Source: CATQHL01 sp965204655
Lineage (GTDB): Bacteria > Actinomycetota > Acidimicrobiia > Acidimicrobiales > CATQHL01
DNA length: 64,000 nt
Reading direction: 5' to 3'
Assembly: GCA_965204655.1 (NCBI GenBank)
Contig: OZ241998.1
Coordinates: forward strand, 1,054,001 to 1,118,000
The notes under the pieces were generated by a model. The model ran no database searches and was not told the DNA's origin. It saw only the letters and a list, made by a program, of their open reading frames with translations. Positions 63,187-64,000 of the stretch are shown here, in pieces; the first letter of the stretch is position 1; every line of letters starts with the position of its first letter. The position numbers were made by a program, and so were the translations under genes.

Positions 63187-64000
63187 TCATGGGCTTGTTT
63201 GCGGCGGGCTTCCGCCAGCGTAAGGAATATGGAGGCGCACCTCTCCGGTGCGGTCCCAACAATCAATCCCGCCGTCTACGCGGACAGCGCAGGCTTCGCG
63301 GTCTAGCCCCGCGCTGACCTGAACGTAAGGCCCTTCATGTACTGAATGTTCATGCTCATGGAATTGAAAAGACTCGTGGCGAAGAGTTCTCTCCACCGAC
63401 CAACAAGCAACTTTCCCCTCACCGTAAAGCCCGCAGGTCTGCGAACCTCCCACGCTGAGTTGAGTGAACCTGCTGTCCTCCGAAAGGTCTTTACCAATGG
63501 TATAACGCCCTTCTCTCCACCTCTTGGCTTCAATGTAATAAGCAATCCCCCAACAGTCTATGAGCCCCCCGGGGCGTAACCCGCAGGCGTGCCAACGGCC
63601 CACGCCTATCTGAACGAACTCCCCCGACGGAGGGTAAAGCACGTAACTATGGTCATCGTATGGAAAAGGAAGCGAGTGAGCGTAACTAACACCCTCCGGA
63701 AGAACTTCCGGAGGGTCCACGCCGAGGAAGTGAGGCTCTACGATCCCCCAGCACACAGCGGATCCATTGCTGCGCAACCCGCACGATGCACCCCTGCCCG
63801 ACGCACTCGCCCACACTACGTTATCATACGGAGGAATGGCGTTGTAACCCTCTGGCCAGTCAAGCCCTCCCCACCCCGCGTCCACAGTAACCATCTCCCC
63901 CGCAGGAGGAATTATCTTGCTACGCCGCAAAAGCGAACCCGGGCCCCAACACTCAATCTCCCCCCAAGGACGCAAACCGCAGCCATGATTACGTGAGAGG
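63187..64000 (-). CDS. RCC1-like repeat protein (5' end outside window)
   Basis: The frame is open to the window edge; 271 codons are visible. It carries five CGLxxxGxxxCW-type repeats (HGCGLRPWGEIECWG, CGLRSNGSAVCWG, CGLRPGGLIDCWG, CGLYGEGKVACWS, CAVRVDGGIDCWD) and ends GEVRLHIPYAGGSPPQTSP. It is almost identical in sequence to the C-terminus of the downstream paralogue, and the ~100-bp spacers after both genes also match (63089–63186 against 60590–60691). This shows a recent whole-gene tandem duplication. It differs by small insertions. Confidence 0.85.
   Translation of the reverse strand, partial: LSRNHGCGLRPWGEIECWGPGSLLRRSKIIPPAGEMVTVDAGWGGLDWPEGYNAIPPYDNVVWASASGRGASCGLRSNGSAVCWGIVEPHFLGVDPPEVLPEGVSYAHSLPFPYDDHSYVLYPPSGEFVQIGVGRWHACGLRPGGLIDCWGIAYYIEAKRWREGRYTIGKDLSEDSRFTQLSVGGSQTCGLYGEGKVACWSVERTLRHESFQFHEHEHSVHEGPYVQVSAGLDREACAVRVDGGIDCWDRTGEVRLHIPYAGGSPPQTSP

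Overview
The window looks like the chromosome of a high-GC actinobacterium, probably of the class Acidimicrobiia or a relative. The evidence is: the order MBL hydrolase–rph–rdgB close to mec–cysM (as in mycobacteria), an S-(hydroxymethyl)mycothiol dehydrogenase, a secA–prfB–ftsE–ftsX cluster, an ftsK–RNase J–dapA cluster, a DUF222/HNH (13E12-type) gene, and surface proteins with poly-threonine linkers. Placement below phylum is inference.

Layout. 1–2.7 kb: a secreted, fibronectin type III (FN3) multidomain protein on the minus strand, cut by the window edge and carrying a G17 tract near its start. 3–14.5 kb: an accessory region of metabolic genes (two SDRs, RraA-like, HNH, NIPSNAP, cupin, ThDP enzyme) separated by repeat-rich spacers. 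14.4–17.4 kb: a nucleoside hydrolase, a PfkB kinase and PsuG, together a likely pseudouridine salvage operon. 17.5–33.9 kb: housekeeping genes (PII, deacetylase, tRNA-His/Lys/Leu, pcm, rpe, clpP, rdgB, rph, MBL, 5'-nucleotidase-like, cysM, mec, smpB, tmRNA, acyl-CoA carboxylase, tethered serine protease). 33.9–47.4 kb: a visibly AT-richer genome-defence/mobile zone. It holds an XRE–ImmA/DUF4411 pair, a three-gene operon of DpdA-like transglycosylase + UvrD-like helicase + Cas4/RecB-like nuclease bracketed by a cutA fragment and the intact cutA, and a DNA methyltransferase + small protein + GHKL ATPase module. 47.6–60.6 kb: core genes (mscR-like, ftsX, ftsE, prfB, secA, ftsK, rnj, dapA, SURF1). 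60.6–64 kb: two tandem RCC1-like lipoprotein genes, one cut by the edge.

The most striking signal is not a gene. At about twenty unrelated places, a local sequence of roughly 20–38 bp, very often the 5' or 3' end of a gene, is present twice or more at a spacing of 71–73 bp. The stretch in between is about 35–40 bp and is usually unique. Examples are 11563/11636, 41732/41804, 15993/16065, 19822/19894, 35524/35596, 6221/6293/6364 and 47501/47573. Copies inside coding regions are spaced exactly 72 bp, which keeps the frame. This is the product expected if an integrase inserted ~36-bp fragments while duplicating a ~36-bp target, as Cas1–Cas2 does at a CRISPR repeat, but here at many non-CRISPR targets. 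Two of the loci (5226–5749 and 11815–12080) have grown into CRISPR-like arrays with AT-rich flanks. No cas gene is in the window, so the mechanism is a hypothesis.

A second theme is long C homopolymers of 17–18 bases (2605, 5333, 5644, 14311), one of them inside the surface-protein gene, where a length change would switch the reading frame.
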